Assembly (NCBI GenBank): GCA_017443595.1
Contig: JAFSYU010000005.1
Coordinates: 1 to 43,483 of the forward strand
DNA length: 43,483 bases
Source of the DNA: Clostridia bacterium
GTDB lineage: Bacteria > Bacillota > Clostridia > Oscillospirales > CAG-272
Reading direction: 5' to 3'
The notes beneath the pieces were generated by a model. It worked only from the letters and a program-made list of their open reading frames with translations. It was not told the DNA's origin and made no database searches. Made by a program: the position numbers and the translations under genes. Shown one piece after another: positions 16,601 to 25,030 of the stretch. How positions within the stretch are numbered: the stretch's first letter is position 1; each line of letters opens with the position of its first letter.

Positions 16601-16756
16601 TGCTACAACAACAATGCAAACGCAACGGATTCGCTGCTTGACCAGATACAGTACATCAATAACGAACTGTCGCGTAAACGTAAAGAATTCGGTCTGATAA
16701 CCTATGAAGATTTCAAGGATCAGAATATAGAGGCTCATCCCGAGTGGTTTGGTTGA
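13643..16756 (+). CDS. Giant sugar-binding lipid-free receptor: beta domains fused to a CUT1 solute-binding protein
   Basis: Exported 1037-residue extracellular solute-binding protein of a carbohydrate ABC importer. A signal peptide (about 1-26, A-G-V-C-A-A-S) is followed by two related beta-rich domains, about 60-255 and 305-440. Each contains a G-Y-Y-x-V/I-x-R/P... strand and an I/D-G-x-x-P-F-x-x block, suggesting carbohydrate binding. A helical region (about 445-575) leads to a type-1 solute-binding fold from about 594 (V-E-V-W-I-S) to the end. A D-I-D-G-D-G-V-L-D-G calcium-type loop lies at about 777-786. The protein is more than twice the usual receptor length. AGGAGG precedes the ATG. 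First gene of an operon with two permease pairs. A Cys lies at the end of the signal region, but it is not a convincing lipobox. Confidence 0.85.
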   Translation: MRSPKTAKVIAVILALLMLIPAGVCAASGTDTETTAEKTTMDQVKEYLYSEDYHTYITEMNAQGWTDAKGAGVTVRAAEGYTYKPDPDYPEQNVEVLDDAEMGKVLHMPEAGMTSWTVNVPETGYYVVRIQYKPYETKSINTSNIKREFFVDGKAPFSESYYYEFTRRFVDDFNADAKREDGTQGFTLDKNGNEKKPQKTQIYQWSESYLRDSQGYELQPLKYALSKGEHTIAFNATMNDIIISEIYIEPYDAPLTYEEYLANHGSKDASASANAPKIQAETPTATSDLTIYALNDRTSSVTEPQHASKQLLNTIGDSKWQTFGQWIEWTIPGSEITEDGYYYIVPRFKQAIREGLYVSRVLYINGEIPFENCYRIQFNYSDDWQCTPLNDGEQDLKFWFEAGKDYTIKMEVGYGNMADTLRMIGDCISDMNDIYRSIIRITGPNPDEFVSYGFAEVIYDTIILMRTTQLKITDVAEQFKKILGGKSASDIATLEKIAYLLQKMSSKESEIAKNLENLKVNTGYLGTWVMNTKLQALNVDFITLQPAGKDAKEYPKGNAGFWKSLSFEVSAFFASFFTDYNSLGAIEDNSNVEPVEVWISTSREEAQVMRELIDLNCPVKVNLKLVAAGTLLPATLAGDGPDISLAMGQTDVINYAIRSAVEPLYVEADGADNLYSDYLQVCEDRFNSQALVGLRLENPDSPGSYIYYGIPERLGFSMLFYRKDIFAELDLEVPQTWDDLYKIVPTLQINYRKIGFPSSLGGLIMLMYQRDEDIYSDIDGDGVLDGMQINIDSRTSLECFEELVTLFQTFKFPRVYDLATYFRMGEMPIAVADYLTYNQFTIYATELRGLWEFTLLPGTVVRDENGKEVYDENGKLVINSNAPCSVSATVLMRDTKGRSEELRKNCWEYMKWWTGAEAQSSYAKQYEAIIGMAAKFNTANTEALRNMSWTNQERKNLEAQFAHLKGTPEFPGGYIITRYVDFAFLNCYNNNANATDSLLDQIQYINNELSRKRKEFGLITYEDFKDQNIEAHPEWFG

Positions 16757-16758
16757 TC

Positions 16759-16785
16759 TCTATAATATAAATTCTATAATATAAA
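16759..16785 (+). repeat. Tandem 13-bp repeat with two TATAAT-like cores
   Basis: TCTATAATATAAA occurs at 16759-16771 and again at 16773-16785 in the 58-bp gap between receptor and permease genes. It could be an internal promoter, a processing site or chance AT-richness. No matching -35 is obvious. Confidence 0.5.
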
Positions 16786-16814
16786 CGCAAATTTATAAAC
16801 AGGAGAAAATCAAT

Positions 16815-17774
16815 ATGTCACAGAATACGGCAGTAAAAGAGAGAAAAGCAAAGCCGGTGGCAAGAAAGGATATGAGCAAGGCCCAGTGGACTCTCAAAGA
16901 GATGAAGAAGCACAAGGCTGGCTACTTTATGATAGCGCCGTTCTTCATAATGTTCTTTGTGTTCACGGTCGTTCCCGTATTCCTTTCCATGATCCTGAGC
17001 TTTACTTCGTTCAACCTGCTCGAATGGCCGAAATTCATAGGACTTGACAACTATATAAGACTGTTCCTTGATGACGATATATTCCTTACCGCCATACAGA
17101 ACACGCTTATATTCGCGGTCGTCACCGGTCCTGTATCATATTTGTTATCGCTTTTCGTAGCATGGTTCATAAATGAGTTGCCGCCTAAGATGAGAGCGTT
17201 CGTAACGCTTATATTCTACGCTCCGTCAATAGCGGGCTCAATGTATCAGATATTCGGTATATTCTTCTCATCGGACCGCTACGGTTACGTAAACGGATTT
17301 CTGATCGAGTACAACTTCATAACGGAGCCGATACAGTTCTTCCAGAACGCACAGTACGTTATGCCGCTTTGTATAGTGGTAGCGCTCTGGACGTCGCTCG
17401 GTACAACGTTCCTTTCGTTCATCGCCGGTCTTCAGATCGTCGACAACAGCCTGTATGAAGCGGGCGCGCTTGACGGTGTAAAGAACAGATGGCAGGAGCT
17501 GTGGTACATAACCCTTCCGGCGATGAAGGAACAGCTGATGTTCGGTGCCGTTATGAGTATCACGGGTTCCTTCGGTTTCGGCGGTATAGTTACGGCGCTG
17601 GCGGGCTTCCCGTCCGTTGACTACTGCGCGTGGACTATAATGCACCATCTGGAGGACTACGGCGGACAGCGTTTCGAGGTCGGATATTCATCCGCCATCG
17701 CAACGATACTGTTCTTGATGATGATAGGCTCCAATATGCTTATCAAGAAACTCTTATCAAAGGTGGGACAGTAA
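16815..17774 (+). CDS. Sugar ABC permease, MalF type (pair 1)
   Basis: Inner-membrane permease half of a CUT1 carbohydrate importer. The 319 residues have a basic N-terminus and six membrane segments starting near 35. The cytoplasmic EAA loop that contacts the ATPase is E-A-G-A-L-D-G-V-K-N near 215-224. AGGAG precedes the ATG. It is followed after 1 bp by the MalG-type partner. Sequence upstream encodes the giant receptor, so this pair is the most likely partner for it. Confidence 0.93.
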   Translation: MSQNTAVKERKAKPVARKDMSKAQWTLKEMKKHKAGYFMIAPFFIMFFVFTVVPVFLSMILSFTSFNLLEWPKFIGLDNYIRLFLDDDIFLTAIQNTLIFAVVTGPVSYLLSLFVAWFINELPPKMRAFVTLIFYAPSIAGSMYQIFGIFFSSDRYGYVNGFLIEYNFITEPIQFFQNAQYVMPLCIVVALWTSLGTTFLSFIAGLQIVDNSLYEAGALDGVKNRWQELWYITLPAMKEQLMFGAVMSITGSFGFGGIVTALAGFPSVDYCAWTIMHHLEDYGGQRFEVGYSSAIATILFLMMIGSNMLIKKLLSKVGQ

Positions 17775-17775
17775 T

Positions 17776-18651
17776 ATGGCAAGGAAGATGCGTGTAAGAA
17801 ATCACAAGGTCGTCCTTAACCGGTCTGCCGGGGGCGACGCGGGTATCACCGCACTGCTTGTCGTACTGGGCGTTTTGATGTTCATACCGATGTACTTCTC
17901 GGTAATGACGTCGCTGAAACCTCTTGATGAGCTGTGGATATTCCCGCCTAAGTTCTACGTCATAAACCCGACGTTCAAGAACTACGCGGACCTGTTCAAA
18001 CTTATGAACACGTCGTGGGTGCCGTTTTCAAGATACATATTCAACACGGTGCTCATAACCGTTGCCGGAACGTTCGGCAACCTGTGCCTCGGATCGCTTG
18101 CGGCGTACGCGCTGTCAAAGATACCGTTCCCGGGCAGAAAAACGATATTCCAGATGATAGTTTTATCACTTATGTTCGTTTCAACCGTTACCGGTATCGC
18201 AAACTTCATCACGTTCTCGGCTCTCGGACTTATCGACAACCTGCTGGCGGTCATACTGCCTGCCTGCTGCTCGACCCTGGGTCTGTACCTGATGAAGCAG
18301 TTCATGGATTCGTCGGTCTCAAACGAAGCGCTTGAGAGCGCGCGTCTGGACGGCGCGAACGAATTCAAGGTGTTCTGGTCTATCGCAATGCCGATGGTCA
18401 AACCGGCGTGGCTGACTTTGATAGTTTATTCTTTCCAGGGCTTGTGGAACACCGGTTCATCCGTTTACATCCAGTCAGAGCAGTTAAAGACGTTCAACTA
18501 CGCGATACAGCAGATACTCTCCGCCGGTATCGTGCGCGCAGGCGCGAGTACCGCCGCGATGGTAATAATGATGATCGTACCTGTTACGGTGTTCATCGTC
18601 TCACAGAGCAACATCATAGAGACGATGGCTTCGTCCGGTATGAAAGACTGA
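17776..18651 (+). CDS. Sugar ABC permease, MalG type (pair 1)
   Basis: Second permease subunit completing the heterodimeric channel with the preceding MalF-type protein. The 291 residues have six membrane segments, with the first at about 23-45. The EAA loop is E-S-A-R-L-D-G-A-N-E near 188-197, and the typical M-K-Q-F-M-D / P-M-V-K-P-A-W pattern surrounds it. The start codon lies 1 bp after the previous stop, implying translational coupling. No ATP-binding subunit is encoded in this operon; a genome-shared MsmX/UgpC-type ATPase is expected. Confidence 0.93.
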   Translation: MARKMRVRNHKVVLNRSAGGDAGITALLVVLGVLMFIPMYFSVMTSLKPLDELWIFPPKFYVINPTFKNYADLFKLMNTSWVPFSRYIFNTVLITVAGTFGNLCLGSLAAYALSKIPFPGRKTIFQMIVLSLMFVSTVTGIANFITFSALGLIDNLLAVILPACCSTLGLYLMKQFMDSSVSNEALESARLDGANEFKVFWSIAMPMVKPAWLTLIVYSFQGLWNTGSSVYIQSEQLKTFNYAIQQILSAGIVRAGASTAAMVIMMIVPVTVFIVSQSNIIETMASSGMKD

Positions 18652-18664
18652 GGAGGTATATATA

Positions 18665-20803
18665 ATGAATAAAATTATAAAAGCCGCCGCAGTAATATTC
18701 GCCGTATTGCTCGTTTTAGCTCCGATCACCTCAGCTTACTATTCCTATAAATCATATACGTACGATATAAACGGAAATATGATGGAATCTCCGGACGCTT
18801 TCGTTCCGGACGAGATAGTTACGAGCGATACGATGGGTATATCCCCTCCGCTTGAAAATCCGTCGGACATATTCGTGGACGATAAGGAAAACGTCTACAT
18901 AGCCGACGCGGGCAACAACAGGATAGTGGTGCTGAACAAAAGATACAAGCTCCGCTACTACATAGAAAAATTCGTAAACAGCCAGGGCATACAGGATAAG
19001 TTCAACAATCCTCAGGGCGTGTTCGTAACGTCGACAGACATATACGTCTGCGATACGGACAACAACAGAATAGTAATATTCGACCGTGACGCCAACTATA
19101 AGAGGATAGTTGAAAAACCGATAGCCGACGAATTCTCGGTAGACGACCTCTACCGCCCCAAGGCGGTTGCCGTTGACAGATCCGGAAGAATGTACGTCGT
19201 TTCATCCTCTACCTATCAGGGTATCATAGCGATGGACAGCGACGGTACGTTCCAGGGCTTCATAGGAGCGCAGAAAGCTCCGCTGTCCGCCTGGCAGATA
19301 TTCTGGAGAAGATTCCAGACGCAGGAACAGATAGACCAGCAGCAGAAAACCGTTTCGTCTGAGTATGAGAACATAACGATAGATGAAAACGGTATGATCT
19401 ACGTTACCAACATCAACCTTGATGAGAGCGCGCAGCAGGCGGCTATCTCCGGAAAGTCAAAGTCCGGTGAATACGCGCCTGTCAAGATGCTCAACACCCA
19501 GGGTGACGAGATCTTGAAGAGAAACGGTTTCTTCCCGCCGTCCGGTGAGGTAAGGATCAACAACATGGCGTCAACAAGCTCCAACATATACGGACCTTCA
19601 AAAATAGTTGACGTTGCTCTCGGTCCGATGGGCACGTGGAGCATTATAGACAAAACGAGATCAAAGGTGTTCACGTATGACGAGGACGGCTCGCTGATGT
19701 TCGTATTCGGAGATCAGGGCTCGCAGCTCGGCAACATGGAGACTGTAAACGGTATAGTCTATAAAGGCAACGATCTGCTCGTGCTTGACAACACGGCGGA
19801 CAACGTAACGGTTTTCAAGAGAACTGAATACGGAAACATCCTTATCAGCGCTCTGCAGAACCAGAAAAACCTGAATTATGACGAGGCTGCCGAAAACTGG
19901 AGAGGCATCCTCATGAGAAACAACAACTTTGACGAAGCGTACGTCGGTATAGGCAAAGCCTATTACAGAGAAGGCGATTATCAGGCGGCCATGAAGATGT
20001 ACGAGGCGGCGTATGAGACGGAAAACTACTCAACGGCGTTCAAGCAGTACAGAAAAGAATGGGTCGCCAAATACGCGCTCGTGGTTCCGCTTGTTATAAT
20101 TGTTATCGCGGTAGGATTGTATTTCTTCTTCCGCTTCGTAGGAAAGAGAAATAAAGAGGTCGCAACAAGACCGGGCGGCAGAAGGTCGTACGGTGAAGAG
20201 GTCATCTTCGCCTTCCACTTGATGATGCACCCGTTTGACGGCTTCTGGGATCTGAAACATGAAAAGAGAGGCTCCATCAGAGGCGCCATCACGTGGCTGG
20301 CTATAGCGATAGCGGCGTTTACCTATAACGGTATAGGTACCTCGTACCTGTTCAATCCGAGTAGAGGCTATCAGAGCATATTCGGTCAGATCATTTCAAT
20401 AGTCGTTCCGGTAGGTCTCTGGGTAATTTCAAACTGGTGTCTTACCACGCTGTTTGAAGGTGAAGGAAGCCTTAAAGACATCTTCATCGCAACGTGCTAC
20501 GCGCTTGTTCCGATACCGCTGTGCATCATACCGCAGACGCTGTTATCACACGTACTCAGCCTGTCCGAGGGCAAGGTGCTCTCACTGATCGTAGGCGTGA
20601 TGTGGGTATGGGTCGGTATGCTGATATTCTTCGGCTCACAGGTAACGCACGACTATTCATTCATCAAAAACATTCTTACGTCGGCAGGTACGATCGTAGG
20701 TATGGCGTTCATAATGTTCGTAGCGCTTCTGTTTACGAACCTTATTCAGAAGATCGTCGGTTTTGTGGCAAACATAGTCACAGAGCTGTCGTATCGAATT
20801 TAG
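18665..20803 (+). CDS. NHL beta-propeller / TPR / Yip1 membrane hybrid protein
   Basis: A 712-residue membrane protein with an unusual domain order. An N-terminal membrane anchor (about 5-25) is followed by an outer beta-propeller of NHL-type repeats (about 55-395; N-P-S-D-I-F-V-D and N-P-Q-G-V-F-V, each with an A-D/C-D-x-x-N-N-R-I-V block). Then come a TPR-like helical pair (about 405-460), a membrane helix (about 470-490), and a Yip1-type domain with about five membrane segments (about 515-710). It stands between the first permease pair and the DUF5696-like gene, preceded by GAGGAGG. A role in organising or sensing at the transporter is inferred from context only; no enzymatic residues were recognised. 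Confidence 0.8.
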   Translation: MNKIIKAAAVIFAVLLVLAPITSAYYSYKSYTYDINGNMMESPDAFVPDEIVTSDTMGISPPLENPSDIFVDDKENVYIADAGNNRIVVLNKRYKLRYYIEKFVNSQGIQDKFNNPQGVFVTSTDIYVCDTDNNRIVIFDRDANYKRIVEKPIADEFSVDDLYRPKAVAVDRSGRMYVVSSSTYQGIIAMDSDGTFQGFIGAQKAPLSAWQIFWRRFQTQEQIDQQQKTVSSEYENITIDENGMIYVTNINLDESAQQAAISGKSKSGEYAPVKMLNTQGDEILKRNGFFPPSGEVRINNMASTSSNIYGPSKIVDVALGPMGTWSIIDKTRSKVFTYDEDGSLMFVFGDQGSQLGNMETVNGIVYKGNDLLVLDNTADNVTVFKRTEYGNILISALQNQKNLNYDEAAENWRGILMRNNNFDEAYVGIGKAYYREGDYQAAMKMYEAAYETENYSTAFKQYRKEWVAKYALVVPLVIIVIAVGLYFFFRFVGKRNKEVATRPGGRRSYGEEVIFAFHLMMHPFDGFWDLKHEKRGSIRGAITWLAIAIAAFTYNGIGTSYLFNPSRGYQSIFGQIISIVVPVGLWVISNWCLTTLFEGEGSLKDIFIATCYALVPIPLCIIPQTLLSHVLSLSEGKVLSLIVGVMWVWVGMLIFFGSQVTHDYSFIKNILTSAGTIVGMAFIMFVALLFTNLIQKIVGFVANIVTELSYRI

Positions 20804-20828
20804 ACGGGATGGGAGGAAAAAACAGAAT

Positions 20829-23800
20829 ATGAAAAAATTACTCTCAACCTTACTTGCGGTTCTGATGACGGTCAGCGTATTTACCGTGGTATTCACGGCG
20901 AATATGACTGTATACGCCGACAATGCCGAAACGGAACAAACAACGGAAGAAGAGACGACTGACGACGAAAACGAACGCGACGATATGAGCATAGACATAT
21001 TGAAGGTCGTCTACAAAACCCCGGAAGATAAGTTAAAGGACATGAAGCTCAGAATAGAAAACGACAACTATGAGCTTTACGTCCGCGCCTCTTACGGCGA
21101 AATAGCTTTAAGAGACAAGAGAACGGGTCAGGTCCTGTTCTCAAACCCGTATGACATAGGATCTACAAAAGGTTCCGCGGATACAAAGGCGGAGCTGATG
21201 TCTCAGATAATCCTTCAGTTCACAACAGGTTCCAAGACCACCGTATACAACAGCTATACGGAAGCGGCTCTCCGTGAACAGATAGTCGTTAAGAATATCA
21301 AAAACGGCGTCCGTGTTGAGTATACTCTCGGTAAATCACAGACGAGATGGCTCGTTCCTCAGATGATAACCGACGAACGTTTCCAGGAGATGATCCTTGA
21401 TCCGATGCGCGCAAACGTAGCGGAGCTGCCCGAAACACAGCAGGCGTTCATTCTGGGTAAGTTTGAAAAAGGCTTCTATTCACCGAAGAATATAAACGAC
21501 CCGACGATAACAAAGAGCCAGCGCGACCAGATGCTGTCACAGTGGCCTATACTTAAAAAATTTCCGTACGTATGGGTGCTCGGCACCGATACGAAGGACA
21601 GAGAGTTCAACAAGCTGGAAGAATACATCAAAATGTACGCTCCCGATTACAGCTATGAAGAGCTCGATTACGACCATGACATAACCGAATTTGAGGTCGC
21701 GGCTGCGTCCCAGCCTCTGTTCAGAATGGCGATAGAGTACACGCTCAATGAAGACGGTATAACTCAGACGCTTGCCGCAAACAGCATAAGCTTTGATGAA
21801 AACGTCTACACGCTCGACTACCTGCAGGTCAACCCGTGGTTCGGCTGCGGAAACAGCACAAACAACGGTTTCACCTTCATCCCGGACGGCAGCGGTACGC
21901 TTACCAGATTTGAAGATATAACAAAGCCGCTTAACATAACGGCAAACGTATACGGCCCGGACTACGCTTACTACACCACTGATCCGGCACACCGCCAGAC
22001 GATGAGAATGCCGGTCTACGGCGTTGTTGAAAACTACTACAGCAGAACGGTCAAGGCTGTCACGGTAGATCTTCCCGAGGAAGAATGGTATCAGGACCAG
22101 TACGGTTACTGGATAAAGACCAAGACCGAAATGAGATCCACGATAGTAACGGATAACAGAGGATACTTTGCCGTGCTTACGGAGGGTGACGCGCTTGCGC
22201 AGATCTCAACGGTCAACGGCGGCGGATCGACTCACATTTACAGCACGGTGCAGACCAAGTTCTTCCCCAGACCTACGGACTCCTACAGTTTGAGAGAAGC
22301 GATGGGCTCCGCGGCTGACGACGCGATGTGGACCGTTTCCGCAAAGAGAAAATACACCGGCAACTACACGGTCAAGTATTTCATGCTTTCCGATACGGAA
22401 AAAGTAAACGATTACTACAAAGCTCTTGAAGAAGAGGACAAAACCGATACGGAATCCAAATTCTATTCAGCGGATTACATGGGCATGGTAAACGCGTGCC
22501 GCTACTACCTTGAATCCACCGGCCAGATAGAAAGACTGACCGCGGACGATCTGGGTTCCGATATACCGCTCTTCCTTGAGACACTCGGCACGATAGAGAC
22601 GGAAGATACGGTCCTGTCCGTACCTGTCACCGTAAAGAAGCCGCTTACGTCGTTTGACGATATCAAAGCGATGTACGAGCAGCTTGCCGAAAGCGGAATA
22701 ACGAATATCAAATTCAAGCTGACAGGCTACGCGAACGGCGGCTTGAACGCCACGGTGCCTTACAATCTCAAATGGGAAAAGAAGGTAGGCGGAAACAAAG
22801 GCTTTGAAAGCCTTATGGAATACGCGAACGATAAGGGGATCGAAATATATCCCGAGTTTGAGTTCACGTACCTGCTCAACACAAAACTCTTTGATGGCTT
22901 CTCTTATAAGCAGCACGCCGCAAAGACTATGGATAACCGTTATCCGAGAACTTACTACTATGACCCGGCGTACCAGATGACGAGAAGATGGGGCCCCAAC
23001 CTCATATCAACGTCTGTGTTCATGCACTTCTATGAGCATCTGGCGCCCAAGCTCCTCAAATACGCTCCGTCCGGCATATCCGCCGGCACGCTCGGATCGG
23101 ATCTGAACTCAGACTTCGATAAGAACGACGCGTACAACAGAGAAGACAGCAAGAGCCTTGTTGTAGAGCTTTTAGCCAAGATGCAGGAAGACTTCGGTAA
23201 AGTCATGGTAAACGGCGGCAACCTTTACTCCGTAAAGGACGTTGACTACATACTTGACATACCGCTCGATTCCAGCCAGTACCTGAGAACAAGTGAAGCG
23301 ATACCGTTCATGGGTATGGTGCTCCACGGCTACGTACAGTTTGCCGGTACTTCGCTCAACATGGCGGGCGACATAGATCAGGAAATGCTGAAAGCGATCG
23401 AGAACGGCGCTGCGCCTTACTTCTTACTTGCATACGAAAATACGGATATCTTAAAGAAAGACTCCGAATACAAGAAGATGTACTCGGTCAACTTCAAGAT
23501 CTGGGCGGAATCCGGACTTATTGAAAAGTACAAGATCTTGAATGAAGCTTTAAGAGACGTTCAGGATAAGATCATAGTGAACCACGAGTTCATCAAGGGC
23601 GTCCGCGTGCTCACCGCAGAGGAGATCAAAGAGCGCGAGGAAGACGAACAGAGAAGACTTGAAGAAGAAAGCGCATCTCAGGCGATAGAAGACGCCAAGA
23701 CCGCTGAAGAAGTCACGGAAGAACCCGCCGAAGACGAGGGGACCGAAGGCGAAGCCGCAGCCGAGCCCGAAACGACCGAGACCGAGGCAACAGAAACCGA

Positions 23801-24032
23801 GACCGAGGCGGAGCCCGAGGAAGAACCGGAGCAGACCGGTGAAGAATCGACCGAAGACAACGTAAATCCCGAAGACATAGTCAACAACGGCAAGATAGTC
23901 CGCGTCACATACGAAGGCGGCAAGACGTTCATACTGAACTACAACAACTACGCCGTAACAGTTGACGGATATGACAAAGAGATACCCGCTCTCGGATTCA
24001 TATCATACTACGCAGAACAGGAGGCTGAATAA
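20829..24032 (+). CDS. Exported DUF5696-like protein with glycosidase-like barrel
   Basis: A 1067-residue exported protein. The signal peptide ends near residue 31 (V-Y-A-D). A beta-rich part (about 50-560) precedes a region that reads like a (beta/alpha)8 barrel (about 595-880), with acidic residues at strand ends: Y-P-E-F-E-F-T-Y near 675, G-S-D-L-N-S-D-F near 757 and A-G-D-I near 855. A Glu/Thr-rich linker (about 950-1015) leads to a short beta tail (V-x-Y-E-G-G-K-T-F-I-L-N-Y) of the kind that ends many glycoside hydrolases. I recognise DUF5696 from memory of such loci, not from a search. Function inferred: processing or holding the glycan the operon imports. The stop overlaps the next ATG by 1 bp. 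Confidence 0.72.
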   Translation: MKKLLSTLLAVLMTVSVFTVVFTANMTVYADNAETEQTTEEETTDDENERDDMSIDILKVVYKTPEDKLKDMKLRIENDNYELYVRASYGEIALRDKRTGQVLFSNPYDIGSTKGSADTKAELMSQIILQFTTGSKTTVYNSYTEAALREQIVVKNIKNGVRVEYTLGKSQTRWLVPQMITDERFQEMILDPMRANVAELPETQQAFILGKFEKGFYSPKNINDPTITKSQRDQMLSQWPILKKFPYVWVLGTDTKDREFNKLEEYIKMYAPDYSYEELDYDHDITEFEVAAASQPLFRMAIEYTLNEDGITQTLAANSISFDENVYTLDYLQVNPWFGCGNSTNNGFTFIPDGSGTLTRFEDITKPLNITANVYGPDYAYYTTDPAHRQTMRMPVYGVVENYYSRTVKAVTVDLPEEEWYQDQYGYWIKTKTEMRSTIVTDNRGYFAVLTEGDALAQISTVNGGGSTHIYSTVQTKFFPRPTDSYSLREAMGSAADDAMWTVSAKRKYTGNYTVKYFMLSDTEKVNDYYKALEEEDKTDTESKFYSADYMGMVNACRYYLESTGQIERLTADDLGSDIPLFLETLGTIETEDTVLSVPVTVKKPLTSFDDIKAMYEQLAESGITNIKFKLTGYANGGLNATVPYNLKWEKKVGGNKGFESLMEYANDKGIEIYPEFEFTYLLNTKLFDGFSYKQHAAKTMDNRYPRTYYYDPAYQMTRRWGPNLISTSVFMHFYEHLAPKLLKYAPSGISAGTLGSDLNSDFDKNDAYNREDSKSLVVELLAKMQEDFGKVMVNGGNLYSVKDVDYILDIPLDSSQYLRTSEAIPFMGMVLHGYVQFAGTSLNMAGDIDQEMLKAIENGAAPYFLLAYENTDILKKDSEYKKMYSVNFKIWAESGLIEKYKILNEALRDVQDKIIVNHEFIKGVRVLTAEEIKEREEDEQRRLEEESASQAIEDAKTAEEVTEEPAEDEGTEGEAAAEPETTETEATETETEAEPEEEPEQTGEESTEDNVNPEDIVNNGKIVRVTYEGGKTFILNYNNYAVTVDGYDKEIPALGFISYYAEQEAE

Positions 24033-25018
24033 TGAATAAAGAAGCTGATGTAAAGCTTGTTCAGAGCCCCGCGAAGAAAAAACGCAGAAAAGTACACTCG
24101 CTTGAGAAGAAAACTGCGCGCGGCGGTTACCTGTTCACGCTTCCGTTCATACTCGGATTTGTAATAATATATCTTCCTGTCGTATTTGAATCGTTCCTTT
24201 ACAGTGTAACGACGATAGAAAGAATAAACGCCGGCGAATCCTACCAGCTTGTCTGGGCGGGACTTGCCAACTACCGTGAGGCGCTGTTCTCGGATCCGAA
24301 CTACAGCCAGATACTCACGGCAGGCTTGAGACAGCTTGTACTTGACGTTCCCGCAATACTTATATTCTCGCTGTTCATCGCAGTTCTGCTCAACCAGAAA
24401 ATGGTGGGCAGAGCCGCGTTCCGTGCGATATTCTTCGTGCCTGTTATCTTATCCACGGGTCTTATCTCGCAGATAGACTACAGCAACACGAGCCTTATGA
24501 CTTATATGTCGGATTCGGAGGGCATCGGTACAAACGCCGCACAATCTACAAGCGTTGCGGAAATCGTATCGGCAATGGATATTGAATATCTGTTTTCCAA
24601 CATGAAGATAGGCGGAGGCATGGCGAAATACGTTTCGTCAATACTGAACAACATTTACAACATAGTAAACCGTTCAGGCGTACAGATGCTTATCTTCCTG
24701 GCAGGTCTGCAGTCGATATCCCCCGCTATATACGAATCCTGCAACGTTGAAGGCGCATCCGCATGGGAGACCTTCTGGAAGATAACCTTCCCGATGATCA
24801 GCCCGATGATACTCGTCAACTTCATATATACGATAATAGACGCGTTCACGTCTTCAACTAACACCGTTATGTCGTATATCAACCAGGTTTACGGTGAAGC
24901 CGGTAAGGATACGCTCTCGGTCGCCATGGCGTGGATATACTTTGCCATAGTTATTGTGGCAGTTGTCCTGGCGGCGGCGCTGATGAGTGCGTTCGTCTTC
25001 TACCAGAGAAGGGATTAA
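24032..25018 (+). CDS. Sugar ABC permease, MalF type (pair 2)
   Basis: Second MalF-type subunit of the operon. The 328 residues carry a basic N-terminus and six membrane segments. A long outer loop (about 150-205) between segments 3 and 4 is not present in the pair-1 protein. The EAA loop reads E-S-C-N-V-E-G-A-S-A near 235-244, slightly degenerate. The ATG overlaps the stop codon of the DUF5696-like gene, so translation is coupled to it. No second receptor gene accompanies this pair. Confidence 0.93.
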   Translation: MNKEADVKLVQSPAKKKRRKVHSLEKKTARGGYLFTLPFILGFVIIYLPVVFESFLYSVTTIERINAGESYQLVWAGLANYREALFSDPNYSQILTAGLRQLVLDVPAILIFSLFIAVLLNQKMVGRAAFRAIFFVPVILSTGLISQIDYSNTSLMTYMSDSEGIGTNAAQSTSVAEIVSAMDIEYLFSNMKIGGGMAKYVSSILNNIYNIVNRSGVQMLIFLAGLQSISPAIYESCNVEGASAWETFWKITFPMISPMILVNFIYTIIDAFTSSTNTVMSYINQVYGEAGKDTLSVAMAWIYFAIVIVAVVLAAALMSAFVFYQRRD

Positions 25019-25030
25019 GGAGGTGATATT

